Below are positions 49,898 to 59,359 of a stretch of 64,000 nucleotides of DNA, piece by piece (the first letter of the stretch is position 1; each line of letters starts with the position of its first letter). The DNA comes from Actinomycetota bacterium (GTDB taxonomy: Bacteria > Actinomycetota > Thermoleophilia > RBG-16-64-13), in contig JAAYZX010000043.1 of the NCBI GenBank assembly GCA_012514635.1, forward strand, positions 1-64,000. Reading direction: 5' to 3'. Position numbers and translations under genes: made by a program. The notes under the pieces are model-generated. The model did no database searches, was not told the origin of the DNA, and saw nothing but the letters and a program-made list of their open reading frames with translations.

Positions 49898-51421
49898 CTA
49901 GAACGGCACCGCCTCCGACGACGGCAGCTCAGTCCAGTCCAAGATCTGGTAGGTGCCCACCTTGGGGAAGTGAGGCGGCGGGTTATAGAGTAGGAAATTA
50001 TCGTAGGTGTTGACTCCCTCAAAGAATCCGGCATAGTGACCGTCGGAGCGGGTATCGGTACGACGGTACGGGGTGTCAAAAGAGGATACCGAGCCGTAAA
50101 AGGTGAGGGTACCGCGGCGGGGCCCCCAGGCAGAAGCGTTACCTGTTGAATCGTAGCTCACATACTCTTTGCCTTTTTGCGATATGAGAGCCGCATCTAT
50201 ATCTAGATTCAGTTGGTTGCGATTTGAGGCGGTACAAGACTTCCGCCACGGTGCATACATGGGTATCTTGATGTCCTTCTGTGCAATGAGGCCGACGGCC
50301 GCAGATCCGTCCTTCTGGGCATAGATAATATCTCCAACCACATTGATAGTGGTCTGCTTCTGTCCCGCCTGACCGGAATTGAGTTGGCCGGATGACGCGA
50401 CCGTCAGGCGCCCATGCAGGCCAGTTCCCTCTATCCAAACATTATCGTTCACGTAGATAACGCCGTTGGGGGGATAGTTTCTGGCAGCGCTGAGGGGCTC
50501 CGTCTCCAACGTACCTCCGTAATCGTAGGTACTTGCATTCCATATGCTTCGGTTCTCGACCTCTTTTTTGACACGGGCTACCCGATATTGCTGATTGGGA
50601 AGTAGCTTAATATACCAACCGAGGTATCCGCTGCCGCTCACATACGGCAGGTTCGCATCACCGATGGCAAGACTGCTCAGACGAGAGAAATCAGACGTAA
50701 CAATGTCAAAATCTATCGGTGGAACAGGGAAGTGCCAATAGGACTTGGAGGGACAGTTCACGGGTAAGTTCTGGGACCATATTCCGGGCTTTCTGTTTCC
50801 GGACGTATATTCATAAGAAGACAGCGCACAGGTGATGGAGTCGACGATTTCGGCGGTCTCTATTCGAATGCCGGTGTTGGAATGCGTCTTGCCGTGCCAG
50901 ATACGATCCGCAGGGCCACCTATGTACACCTGTTCGTCAACAAGAAGTATGTACTCGCTGAACGCAGGTCGCCCCAGATGGGCCTCGATCGTGCGAGGCA
51001 CTTCGGTGGGCGAGTTGGCCATGCCGGTGACTCTGACGGTCACGCGTGAGTCTGCAGCAGATGGAGGAGTGACCTGCATAGCGTACCGCCCCAGTATCTC
51101 CCCATTGTACGGATCGGTCAGCTCATAGATGTGGTGGCGGTCATCGGGGGTGGGGTCTCCAGGGATCTTGAAGTCGTTCATGTCGGCAGAACTGCCGGAG
51201 GCTACCATCCACAGATACTGGTTGAGACCTGCTTCCGCCACCGTCAATGATTGAGTGTAGGCTCTATCTCTAGCCACATGCTGTTGGCTGATCGATATCT
51301 GAGTAACCAGTACCGATGACATGATGGCCATGGCCATTAGAACCAACATAACTAGTGCCAGCACGTAACCATGTTCTTTCTGCGCAACAGCCCGCAGATT
51401 GTGCCACAGCCTGCGTCTCAC
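49898..51421 (-). CDS. PilX-like/type IV pilus-associated membrane protein
   Basis: EHGYVLALVMLVLMAMAIMSSVLVTQISISQQHVARDRAYTQSLTVAEAGLNQYLW. Confidence 0.75.
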   Translation of the reverse strand: MRRRLWHNLRAVAQKEHGYVLALVMLVLMAMAIMSSVLVTQISISQQHVARDRAYTQSLTVAEAGLNQYLWMVASGSSADMNDFKIPGDPTPDDRHHIYELTDPYNGEILGRYAMQVTPPSAADSRVTVRVTGMANSPTEVPRTIEAHLGRPAFSEYILLVDEQVYIGGPADRIWHGKTHSNTGIRIETAEIVDSITCALSSYEYTSGNRKPGIWSQNLPVNCPSKSYWHFPVPPIDFDIVTSDFSRLSSLAIGDANLPYVSGSGYLGWYIKLLPNQQYRVARVKKEVENRSIWNASTYDYGGTLETEPLSAARNYPPNGVIYVNDNVWIEGTGLHGRLTVASSGQLNSGQAGQKQTTINVVGDIIYAQKDGSAAVGLIAQKDIKIPMYAPWRKSCTASNRNQLNLDIDAALISQKGKEYVSYDSTGNASAWGPRRGTLTFYGSVSSFDTPYRRTDTRSDGHYAGFFEGVNTYDNFLLYNPPPHFPKVGTYQILDWTELPSSEAVPF

Positions 51422-52119
51422 TTTAGCCCACCTTCATATCTTTGTCTCAACTGTACCCGCGTACTGAGGGTTATTTCACTTGCCAACTGAGGGACTTCAT
51501 TGACATTCAAAGTCACATCTACCGCCACGATCTGTTTACGATCGTCGGCAGTCGTGGGAGTGAAGACCTCAAGAGCACCGTTTTTATAGCGCAAATAGGT
51601 GAATATGGGAGAGGTGCCGTTGCGCACGGCCTGTTGGATCACAATTCCATTCTCCGAGTAAGGCGGATACACCCAACCCGGCGGGTTGGTTCGCCAATAC
51701 GGCGATGCGGTCTGCATCCGCAGGTCCGACCCGTTCATGTAATACCGCACTTTCTCCGCCGGCGTCCCTCCCTCGATCTCACAGTAGAACTCCAAGCTCT
51801 GCGGCCCTGCCGATGCGATGGCATTGGACCAGCTGGCGTTATGATCGGCAGAGGATGTGGCCGCACGCAGGTATCGTGTGATTTGATTGATTCCCAAGCG
51901 AACGTCATCCTGGTTCTGCATCCGCACGCCTTCCGAAGCGAACACTCTAATACTCCCCAGGAATAGACCGAGAATGGCGGCCATCATCACACCGGCCACC
52001 AAGATGACGACCATCAGTTCAACGAGGGAGAAGCCCTGTTGATCAGAGCGCAGGCGTCGACGAAACACGCCTCCTATGCGATATGTGCCGCCTGCAGGGT
52101 GAAGAGGCTTCACCATCAC
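51418..52119 (-). CDS. Prepilin-type (PilW-like) protein
   Basis: QGFSLVELMVVILVAGVMMAAILGLFLGSIRVF cleavage/methylation motif. Confidence 0.87.
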   Translation of the reverse strand: MMVKPLHPAGGTYRIGGVFRRRLRSDQQGFSLVELMVVILVAGVMMAAILGLFLGSIRVFASEGVRMQNQDDVRLGINQITRYLRAATSSADHNASWSNAIASAGPQSLEFYCEIEGGTPAEKVRYYMNGSDLRMQTASPYWRTNPPGWVYPPYSENGIVIQQAVRNGTSPIFTYLRYKNGALEVFTPTTADDRKQIVAVDVTLNVNEVPQLASEITLSTRVQLRQRYEGGLK

Positions 52120-53513
52120 CGTCTCCTCAAGTAAACCGTGGCGGTCTTATTGCCGTTGATCACGACCGTGCCGTCTTGGACGGTGTAGCCGTCGATCACC
52201 GCATAGCCGTAGCCGGAACTGGGGTACTCGTAGTAGTCGTAGTAGCTACCCCGTACCGAAATAGTGTAGGTACCGTACGGAATATTGTTGAAGGAGGTCT
52301 GGCCCCAACTGTTCGTGTTCTGAGTACCTATGCCGCTTAGAGTCACTCTGACGTCCCTCAGTCTGTCATTCGAGCCCTGCCTGTACACGGTCACAAGGAG
52401 ACTACCGGTGCGCTGCCTCGTCGTTGTCGTCCAGGCCCCAGTGGTGGTTGTGTAGCCGGTCGTAGTGGTAGTGGCAGCAGTCGTGGTGGTTGTGGTTGGG
52501 GCATCAACTATCATATCCGTGTACAAAGTGGTGTTAGGCGGGAGTATGACGTTCATGGAGGCGGGCTCGTAACCCTGGCCCGGCAAGAGCGCAGCTACAT
52601 AGGGGTTAAGCTCGGTGGAGAACCCAATGTTGTTGAACCAAGCACTACTATCACTACCTGTGCTCTGCAACTCATCGTAACCGTAAGGCCCGGTGACACG
52701 CATATTCAGTGACGGGCTCGCCGGAATCGGTGTGCCTTCGGCGTCGACCAACCGGATCACCATCGTGGAGAGGCGGTCGATTATCAATTGGACTACAGTG
52801 TAGGGTACTCCTTCGTTAACGACTTGGGGTGCTTCTGTGAAGGCGGAGCTGTACCCGGACTTCGATGCCGCAACTTCGTACTCAGTATCCGGCTTCAGGC
52901 CGGGAATGATCAGCTTGCCTAGGGCGTTGGTCCGCAGGGCAGATGACGTCATATTGACATGCGGTACCAAATGGGTGTTGGTGACACTGATCTGGACGTT
53001 GGGTATGGGAGTACCCTGCGTGTCGGTCACAGTAATATCGAGTGTGCCACCCTCTGCGCCCCCGGCCACAAATGTGCTCAAAGAAACCGGGCCCAAGGCG
53101 GGGTGGTCGACAGCACTCACGGAGATGGTGACCCGCTTATAGTTGGCAGGGTAAGGACCCGAATAACTCTCGTCTGTAACGAACACTACCTCACGGGTGA
53201 TGGATATGGTCACCCTGTCTTCGGTGCGGGTGGCCGTGGGAGACAAGATACCTTTGGGCCATCCATCGGTGGTGCCTACGTCGTTGTAGGGAAGTGCCCT
53301 CACGTCCTCGATCTCCCTATTGGCCACTTGGGAGAGGACGCTGCGTATGTCGGATGTAGTGGTGCGGGCCATAGCCGACGCAAAGAACTGCGCGATCATG
53401 ATTAAGCCCACCACGAGCACCACACCGGCCACCAGAGTCTCCACCAGCGTGAAGCCGCCTTGTGAGGGCCGGCTAAACCGCGTTTCTTGGATTCCTCTGT
53501 TGTGCACAATCAT
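52116..53513 (-). CDS. Prepilin-type protein with carboxypeptidase-regulatory-like modules, Thr-rich linker and Tyr-rich C-terminal domain
   Basis: QGGFTLVETLVAGVVLVVGLIM; TTTTTTAATTTTTGYTTTTGAWTTTT; ATG 53513 behind AAGAAGG. Confidence 0.85.
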   Translation of the reverse strand: MIVHNRGIQETRFSRPSQGGFTLVETLVAGVVLVVGLIMIAQFFASAMARTTTSDIRSVLSQVANREIEDVRALPYNDVGTTDGWPKGILSPTATRTEDRVTISITREVVFVTDESYSGPYPANYKRVTISVSAVDHPALGPVSLSTFVAGGAEGGTLDITVTDTQGTPIPNVQISVTNTHLVPHVNMTSSALRTNALGKLIIPGLKPDTEYEVAASKSGYSSAFTEAPQVVNEGVPYTVVQLIIDRLSTMVIRLVDAEGTPIPASPSLNMRVTGPYGYDELQSTGSDSSAWFNNIGFSTELNPYVAALLPGQGYEPASMNVILPPNTTLYTDMIVDAPTTTTTTAATTTTTGYTTTTGAWTTTTRQRTGSLLVTVYRQGSNDRLRDVRVTLSGIGTQNTNSWGQTSFNNIPYGTYTISVRGSYYDYYEYPSSGYGYAVIDGYTVQDGTVVINGNKTATVYLRRR

Positions 53514-53834
53514 ATGAGGCCTTCTTTCAGCGCGATCAAACCGCCCTTTCATTTCTTCGTCACTACAATGAGTCGGTGGGGTATCCGTCTACCATAGATA
53601 TATCGTCCGGAACCTCCCGGCTCTTTAGAGTCTTTGAACGATTGATGAGCACAGCAGTGACGCTCTTCCGCCGAGTCGGGCAGGAAGGGCAGACACCATC
53701 TCCATTATCAGTCTCCCGGCCTCTGCATACACCTGCATCGAGAACGAGGCCCGATCTGATTACCATGGTCACCAGCATACCGCGATACAGCAGGCCGTGC
53801 GTCGCTTCGAAGTCCATCTCTTTGATGGACAGAT

Positions 53835-54215
53835 TTATGACGTACCTAACGACATCTCGCGCTCTTCAACCACCGTGCTCTTAATCTCTGCCACCAACGA
53901 TTCTAGAGCCGCAAACACATTGTCCCGAATATCGCCGGCTACGAGCGCCACCATGATGTCGTCGCCTACTGCAAGACCACCCTCATTTATCCACACTCGC
54001 ACTGCCGCGATCCCCGGCATACTCTGCACCCGTTCCACCGCCGCGCGCTCGGCCCGGCGATCGACCGCCAGAATCATACCGCTGACCTTGGCGCCGGCTC
54101 GGCTCGTGGGGCGCACTACTCCGTTGTGGACGAGGAACATGCCAACGGGACCACTGAGCATAGCGCTGCTCTTCAACTCCTTCAGCCAAAGATCCACGGA
54201 AGGACGATCACTCAT
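53835..54215 (-). CDS. MoaE-like protein
   Basis: GPVGMFLVHNGVVRPTSRAGAKVSGMILAVDRRA ... VWINEGGLAVGDDIMVALVAGDIRDNVFAALESLVAEIKSTV resembles MoaE. Confidence 0.55.
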   Translation of the reverse strand: MSDRPSVDLWLKELKSSAMLSGPVGMFLVHNGVVRPTSRAGAKVSGMILAVDRRAERAAVERVQSMPGIAAVRVWINEGGLAVGDDIMVALVAGDIRDNVFAALESLVAEIKSTVVEEREMSLGTS

Positions 54216-54256
54216 GACACACGTACTCCTGGGAGGGTTGCGCTCTTGACTTTGTG

Positions 54257-54290
54257 GCATTTCCCGCTACCTGCGGATCGCGGGAAATGC
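54257..54290 (-). terminator. Hairpin GCATTTCCCG-N14-CGGGAAATGC
   Basis: Perfect 10-bp arms. Confidence 0.5.
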
Positions 54291-54291
54291 T

Positions 54292-54327
54292 GGGGGCCGG
54301 GGAGGCTGTACAGCCTCCCCGGCCCCC
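54292..54327 (-). terminator. Perfect 36-bp palindrome downstream of dodecin
   Basis: GGGGGCCGGGGAGGCTGT/ACAGCCTCCCCGGCCCCC. Confidence 0.65.
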
Positions 54328-54359
54328 AATCCTCACTCTCCTACCTGTGACCGAAAATG

Positions 54360-54569
54360 CTATTCACCATGATACTTGAAGGAGACACGCACTTTGGTTC
54401 TATATGCAACTACCTTGTCTTCCTCTATCTTGAGATCCTGTTCCACCACCTCAGCTACGCGGAGATCGTCCAGAGTTTGGGCCGCCGTCTCTACTGCATT
54501 CTTGGCGGCGTCCTCCCATGACGTTTCGCTGGTGCCGATGATCTCGACGATCTTATAAACGCTTTCCAT
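54360..54569 (-). CDS. Dodecin family flavin-binding protein
   Basis: YKIVEIIGTSETSWEDAAKNAVETAAQTLDDLRVAEVVEQDLKIEEDKVVAYRTKVRVSFKY. Confidence 0.93.
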   Translation of the reverse strand: MESVYKIVEIIGTSETSWEDAAKNAVETAAQTLDDLRVAEVVEQDLKIEEDKVVAYRTKVRVSFKYHGE

Positions 54570-54704
54570 GGCAACCCCCCTCGGGTGGATGAGTAGGTTA
54601 TGTCCGATACCCCACGTAGCGTCCCCGTAAACACCTCTCAGTTGTTACCCGATCGCCCGCCCTCTGTTAGAATAGTTGTTCGCCCGGGTACCATCGGGTA
54701 GCGT

Positions 54705-54798
54705 GGAGAAGTGGCCGAGAGGCTGAAGGCGCTCGCCTGCTAAGCGAGAGCAGGGGTGAATGCTCCTGCCGAGGGTTCGAATCCCTCCTTCTCCGCCA
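54705..54798 (+). tRNA. tRNA-Ser (GCU), CCA encoded
   Basis: GGAGAAG/CTTCTCC acceptor, CT-GCT-AA loop, long variable arm. Confidence 0.95.
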
Positions 54799-54803
54799 GT
54801 TTC

Positions 54804-54877
54804 GCGCCTATAGCTCAGCTGGATAGAGCGTCGGACTACGAATCCGAAGGTCGCAGGTTCGAATCCTGCTGGGCGCA
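54804..54877 (+). tRNA. tRNA-Arg (ACG)
   Basis: Cloverleaf GCGCCTA...TGGGCGC, anticodon loop CTACGAA. Confidence 0.95.
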
Positions 54878-54882
54878 TGAAG

Positions 54883-54907
54883 AAAAGCCCCGTTTTGCGG
54901 GGCTTTT
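54883..54907 (+). terminator. Rho-independent terminator after tRNA-Arg
   Basis: AAAAGCCCCG-TTTTG-CGGGGCTTTT. Confidence 0.85.
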
Positions 54908-54931
54908 GCTTTCTACCTTTTTGCTTTCTAC

Positions 54932-55603
54932 CTATTTAGGTGCGACGGAAGCTATGAGGCGCCGGAGGGCGTTTCGGGCCGCGTGGCGCGACCCGGCCTC
55001 TGCGGTCACCTCCACAATATGGAGCAACACTTCTCCTTCCATGCTCCTGCCGAATGCCGTCATTAGCTGAGGACGGACTACCGCGATGGCCAACCGATAG
55101 CCGCCGGCGGCCAGAAGCGGAACCGCCGCCCTCCATCCCCCTCCCCTGGTCAATTCCAGCCGGCCCACCTCGTCCACGATCAGCACATCCGGCGGCTGTT
55201 CCACACAGCGGGCCAGACAGGCATCCGCCCAAGGGAAAACCTCGGTCTGAAACTCCCACGCCAGGGAAGTGTGGCCGGCGGCTTGGCTGGGGCCGCCGGC
55301 CTCCGACTGGAGAGAGAAGGAATGATCACATTGCTGAGAAGGCTGAGGGCGAAGACGTCCCAAAACACGCCACTCGCCCGAATCGATATCGGCCACCCTG
55401 CGCCACTCGTAGCCGTCGCCCGCGTCGTGGGGCAGGCTCAGCAGTCCACCGACGGACAAGCCGCATGATTTAGCGTAGTCGGCCGCGTCCGCGCACAAGG
55501 TGGTCTTCCCCGCCCCGGATTCGCCGGTGATGACGGCCAAGACCGAGGAGTCCTGCCTCGGACGGCTATCCACGCCCCGCTCCACGTCGGTTATCGGCAT
55601 CAT
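54932..55603 (-). CDS. THEP1-like nucleoside-triphosphatase
   Basis: VITGESGAGKTTLCADAADYAKSCGLSVGGLLS; DVLIVDEVGRLELTRGGGW. Confidence 0.82.
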   Translation of the reverse strand: MMPITDVERGVDSRPRQDSSVLAVITGESGAGKTTLCADAADYAKSCGLSVGGLLSLPHDAGDGYEWRRVADIDSGEWRVLGRLRPQPSQQCDHSFSLQSEAGGPSQAAGHTSLAWEFQTEVFPWADACLARCVEQPPDVLIVDEVGRLELTRGGGWRAAVPLLAAGGYRLAIAVVRPQLMTAFGRSMEGEVLLHIVEVTAEAGSRHAARNALRRLIASVAPK

Positions 55604-56391
55604 GTTAGGCAGGGAGCGCAGACCCGACGCCGGGCCCCGCCTCGTTCGCTCGTTTGCAGAATCTCCACCTCGATCCCATAGAGCAGCTCTAGGTTGTCCC
55701 CGGTCAGAACATCGTCTGGGTGGCCTATGGCCAACATGCTTCCGTCCTTCATCAGACCCACTTTAGACGCACACGAGAAGGCCTGGTTGGGGAAGTGCGA
55801 AGACATGACCACCGCCAGGTCGCCGCTCCGAACCAGCGACGCGATGAGCGCCAATAGACGCGTCTGGTTCCCGAAATCCAGACTTGAGGAGGGTTCGTCC
55901 ATGATCAGCACGTCGGGTCTCTGCGCCAGGGCGCGGGCGATCAGGATCAGTTGCCGCTCGCCGCCGCTCAGCTCTGTATACGTCCGCTCGGCCAAATCCA
56001 AGGCGCCCAGCGTCTCCAGAGATTCCTCCGCTATGTCGAAATCCCGCGTGGTCGGCGTAGCCGTGATTCCTATATGTGCCGTGCGACCCGTGAGCACCAC
56101 GTCTAGGGCTCGAAAGGGAAAGGGTGGCGTGTGTGCTTGAGGAACGTAAGCCAGACGTTGCGCCCGTTGCCTGAGAGAGTAGTCGGCTATATTCCTGCCG
56201 TTGAACAGGATCCGTCCCTTCTGCGGAGTGAGCAGACCCAGAATGGTGCGAAACAGTGTCGTCTTCCCCACTCCGTTCGGTCCCAGTAGGCAGAGATTCT
56301 CGCCGGGCTCCACCGTGAAGCTGATGTCGCTGATTACGGTCCGTCGACCGTACCCACAGGCCAGGCCTTCCAGTTCGAGTATCACATCCAC
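55600..56391 (-). CDS. FecE/BtuD-type ABC transporter ATP-binding protein
   Basis: LLGPNGVGKTTLFRTILGL; YTELSGGERQLILIARALAQRPDVLIMDEPSSSLDFGN. Confidence 0.93.
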   Translation of the reverse strand: MDVILELEGLACGYGRRTVISDISFTVEPGENLCLLGPNGVGKTTLFRTILGLLTPQKGRILFNGRNIADYSLRQRAQRLAYVPQAHTPPFPFRALDVVLTGRTAHIGITATPTTRDFDIAEESLETLGALDLAERTYTELSGGERQLILIARALAQRPDVLIMDEPSSSLDFGNQTRLLALIASLVRSGDLAVVMSSHFPNQAFSCASKVGLMKDGSMLAIGHPDDVLTGDNLELLYGIEVEILQTSERGGARRRVCAPCLT

Positions 56392-57473
56392 CCCTTTCTG
56401 GTACGAGCGAGTAGAAACAGGAACCAAGGCGCACCCACAAGAGCGGTAACCACCCCCAGCGGAAGCTCCAGAGTACCCACCACCCGCGCCAAGTCGTCTA
56501 CCAAGAGCAGAAAAGTGCTCCCCAGAAACAGGGAGACCGGAAGCAGTACCTTATAGTCGGGTCCCACCAGACTGCGTGCCAGATGAGGAATGACCAAGCC
56601 CACCCACCCCACCATGCCACAGGTGGCCACAGAGGCTGCGGTCATCATGGTGGCCGCTACGATGATCACCGTGCGAACCTTTCCCGTTTCCACACCGAGC
56701 GTCCGTGCCTCTTCATCGCCGAAAGAGAGCGTGTTCAATTGCCAGCGCATCAGGTATAGAACGATTCCGCCCAACGCCACCGGACCCAGCAGAAGTAGCA
56801 GGTCCTGCATAGTGACGGCGGCCAGACTACCCATGAGCCAGTAGGTGATGGCGGGTAGTTTGTCATAGGGGTCGGCGAGGAACTTCATGATGGAGATGAG
56901 CGACGTGAAGATAGTGCCCACCAGGATTCCGGTGAGGACCAGAACCAGCGTGGGATCGCCGCGCTGCAGACGTTGGGCTACGAGAAACGTTACCAGCACC
57001 GCCGCCAAGCCGAAGCCGAAAGCCAGTAGTTGGGTCACGATCACCGACTTCGACAACATGATTCCCAAAACCGCTCCGAAGCCTGCTCCGGCCGCCGCCC
57101 CCAGGATGTCCGGGGAAACCAGTGGATTTCGAAACATCCCCTGATAAGCCGCCCCCGACATAGAGAGGGCCGCCCCCACCAACATAGCGGTCAATAGGCG
57201 GGGGATCCGGACGCCGAAAAGAACGGTGTTGACGGCGTCCGGAACGGTGCTGTTGATCAACCCCAAGCGGGTCAGTACGGCCCCGGCCAACTCGGTGAGC
57301 GACACCGGGTAGCGCCCCAAAGGCAGCGAGATGAGAAACGCCGCCACCGGCAGCAACGCCACCATCGCCACTCGGACACCGCTCCGCCGCACCGCCCGCG
57401 CGGCCTGTTTTTTCTCACGGCCGGGCAGGATACGAGAGGACGGTGAAACTACTCCCTCCGCCTCGCGGTTCAT
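56382..57473 (-). CDS. FecCD/BtuC-type ABC permease
   Basis: RIPRLLTAMLVGAALSMSGAAYQGMFRNPLVSPDILGAAAGAGFGAVLGI. Confidence 0.94.
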   Translation of the reverse strand: MNREAEGVVSPSSRILPGREKKQAARAVRRSGVRVAMVALLPVAAFLISLPLGRYPVSLTELAGAVLTRLGLINSTVPDAVNTVLFGVRIPRLLTAMLVGAALSMSGAAYQGMFRNPLVSPDILGAAAGAGFGAVLGIMLSKSVIVTQLLAFGFGLAAVLVTFLVAQRLQRGDPTLVLVLTGILVGTIFTSLISIMKFLADPYDKLPAITYWLMGSLAAVTMQDLLLLLGPVALGGIVLYLMRWQLNTLSFGDEEARTLGVETGKVRTVIIVAATMMTAASVATCGMVGWVGLVIPHLARSLVGPDYKVLLPVSLFLGSTFLLLVDDLARVVGTLELPLGVVTALVGAPWFLFLLARTRKGWM

Positions 57474-57481
57474 GATTGTGG

Positions 57482-58057
57482 TTACTTCAAGTCCATAGAT
57501 ACGATGTCTTTGACCCACGCCTTGCCGCTCATGCCGGGCATCACGCCATTCAGTCTGCCGTCGGAATCTATCGCGATCATGGCGTCGGGAGTAGCCTCGA
57601 TATCAGCCAGAGAAATCTCGGCCATGAATCCATCCGTTGCACCCAAGAGTAGAGTGGTGGCCGTGGACTGCACCTCGAGAGTCGTCAACAGGTCGCTCAA
57701 ACGCACACCGGTGTACTCTTGATCGCCCATCTTGGGATGCGTGGCGGTTATGGTCACCGGATTCATAGCCTGCAGAACATCGGCAGTGAGCGTAATGGGG
57801 TTGTCGACCATACCTTTCACCACAATCGTTCCGCTGACAGGCTCGGATGCAGTCGCGTCCGGGGTATCGGCGGCGTCCTCCGCCTCCGTAGTGGTAGCGT
57901 CAACCGCATCGGTGGTTGTGGCCGCGGCGGCGTCGGTGGTAGTAGAGGTGGTGGTTGTATCCGTGCCACAAGCCCCCAGCATCACCGCCAATACGGCCAC
58001 CAGAATCGTCAAAATAGTAAGCCAATGATAATGCTTGTACGACTTCAATGATCCCAT
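57482..58057 (-). CDS. Lipoprotein with Thr-rich linker and molybdopterin-oxidoreductase (SUOX)-like domain
   Basis: Lipobox VLAVMLGACGTD; VKGMVDNPITLTADVLQAMNPVTITATHPKMGDQEYTGVRLSDLLTTL. Confidence 0.75.
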   Translation of the reverse strand: MGSLKSYKHYHWLTILTILVAVLAVMLGACGTDTTTTSTTTDAAAATTTDAVDATTTEAEDAADTPDATASEPVSGTIVVKGMVDNPITLTADVLQAMNPVTITATHPKMGDQEYTGVRLSDLLTTLEVQSTATTLLLGATDGFMAEISLADIEATPDAMIAIDSDGRLNGVMPGMSGKAWVKDIVSMDLK

Positions 58058-58085
58058 TTCTTTCGTCCAATCTCCTTCGTCTGGT

Positions 58086-58184
58086 TTCACTCGGCACGCG
58101 CCCGCGCTAAGAGTCGCGAGATCGTGGATCCGGCGCTGGTGCCGCGCGAGTATTCACTCGGCACGCGCCCGCGCCAGGAGTCGC
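58086..58184. repeat. Direct repeat pair, 32-nt units (58086-58117, 58153-58184), 67-bp offset, 2 mismatches
   Basis: TTCACTCGGCACGCGCCCGCGC-TAA/CAG-GAGTCGC. Confidence 0.9.
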
Positions 58185-59359
58185 TCCAGTTGGGCGTCGG
58201 TGAGATCGATATGGAAGAACAGCCGGTAGAAATCCCTCACCTCTGCTTCGATGTCGCACGGATAGAGATCGGGGTACAGAAGATTGCCCAACCACTTCAC
58301 GCCCAGGATGCGACCTATCGACGGTGGGCGATCGAACCAGTCGAAGGGGCCACGGGGAATCTGATAGACGCGTCCCGTCTTCGCGGCCGAGATGCCCGCC
58401 CATCTGGACCCCGTCGTAATTTGCTCGTAAACGTTGCTCTCTTCAGCAGGATCGCTCGCTACCAGAATCACATCGGGATCCCAGACCAGTACCTGCTCGA
58501 AGGAGACGGGGGACATCCCGTAGGAACTCACCTCCACCTGCGCCACATTGGTTCCGCCGACCAGTTCCAGCACCTCTGTGTGGCTCGAGCCTTCCGGATC
58601 CGTGTTCAGACCCTCCACGCCCTCGGCGTAGTAGACACGTATGCGATCGGCATCTGCCAGACGAGCGGTATTGGCCTGTACTTCCGCCAGCACCTCGTCG
58701 CAATACGCGGCCAACTCCTCCGCCCTCTCCTCTACTCCCAGAAGTCTGCCGATGTATCGAAGTGCGTTACCGCTCTCGGCCAGACTCCCATCCACCACCA
58801 CAACGGGGATATTCACCAGCCCCTGGATGCGATCAGCCTCCGAGATCTCCGCCTCGTCCAAACTGCCGAGATCGAGAATCACATCCGGATCCCGCTTGAT
58901 GATCTCCTCTACATTGCCGGTGGTATTCTTACCGAACCACCCTCCCAGCCCCACCACCTGGCGATACTTCTCAGGGATGAACTCCTTCTCCAGGGCCGTG
59001 GGCGTGATGTTCCAGCCAACCAGCACCTCCGGCGCGAGTGTATACAGCAGATTGGTCCCCATGGGGCTGGTGCAGAAGACGGTCTCGATGGAAGCAGGGA
59101 TCTCGACTACCCGGCCCACCTGGTCTGTGATGGAGACGGTCTCACCAAGCGCAACCTCGCTCTGCGCCCCAGAGGAATCGGCCGGAGCGGCGGGTGCAGC
59201 GGCCTGCGTCGAGTCGCTCCCGCGGTCTGCGGCACCGGTAGGGGTGGCCTCGCTCGCGGAACCGCAGCCGACCAACCCCATCGCCAACAGGAGGGCGATC
59301 ACCACCGCTATCGGCAGAAGAACGGATAGTGCGACTCCCCCGCGTCTCATTTTGAACAC
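58154..59359 (-). CDS. ABC transporter substrate-binding protein (TroA/FepB-type, COG0614)
   Basis: Lipobox-like AMGLVGCGS; VSITDQVGRVVEIPASIETVFCTSP; DPDVILDLGS; GVKWLGNLLYPDLYP. Confidence 0.92.
   Translation of the reverse strand: MFKMRRGGVALSVLLPIAVVIALLLAMGLVGCGSASEATPTGAADRGSDSTQAAAPAAPADSSGAQSEVALGETVSITDQVGRVVEIPASIETVFCTSPMGTNLLYTLAPEVLVGWNITPTALEKEFIPEKYRQVVGLGGWFGKNTTGNVEEIIKRDPDVILDLGSLDEAEISEADRIQGLVNIPVVVVDGSLAESGNALRYIGRLLGVEERAEELAAYCDEVLAEVQANTARLADADRIRVYYAEGVEGLNTDPEGSSHTEVLELVGGTNVAQVEVSSYGMSPVSFEQVLVWDPDVILVASDPAEESNVYEQITTGSRWAGISAAKTGRVYQIPRGPFDWFDRPPSIGRILGVKWLGNLLYPDLYPCDIEAEVRDFYRLFFHIDLTDAQLERLLARARAE

Noticed and set aside
53516-53760. Possible c-di-GMP (GEMM-I) riboswitch before the pilin genes (AAAGAGCCGGGAGGTTCCGG...GGTAGACGGATACC on the minus strand)
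   Set aside because: Only partial resemblance; the conserved GCAAACC...GGGACGCAAAGCC segment is missing. An Infernal search with RF01051 would decide.
53563-53817. 84-aa ORF upstream of the pilin genes
   Set aside because: No recognisable domain and likely 5' untranslated region.
54904-54933. Tandem 15-bp repeat TTTTGCTTTCTACCT x2 after the tRNA-Arg terminator
   Set aside because: Only two copies in a terminator tail; no evidence of function or of a CRISPR-like array.
58124-59329. 401-aa plus-strand ORF over the substrate-binding protein
   Set aside because: Antisense shadow; the SBP on the minus strand has lipobox and family motifs.
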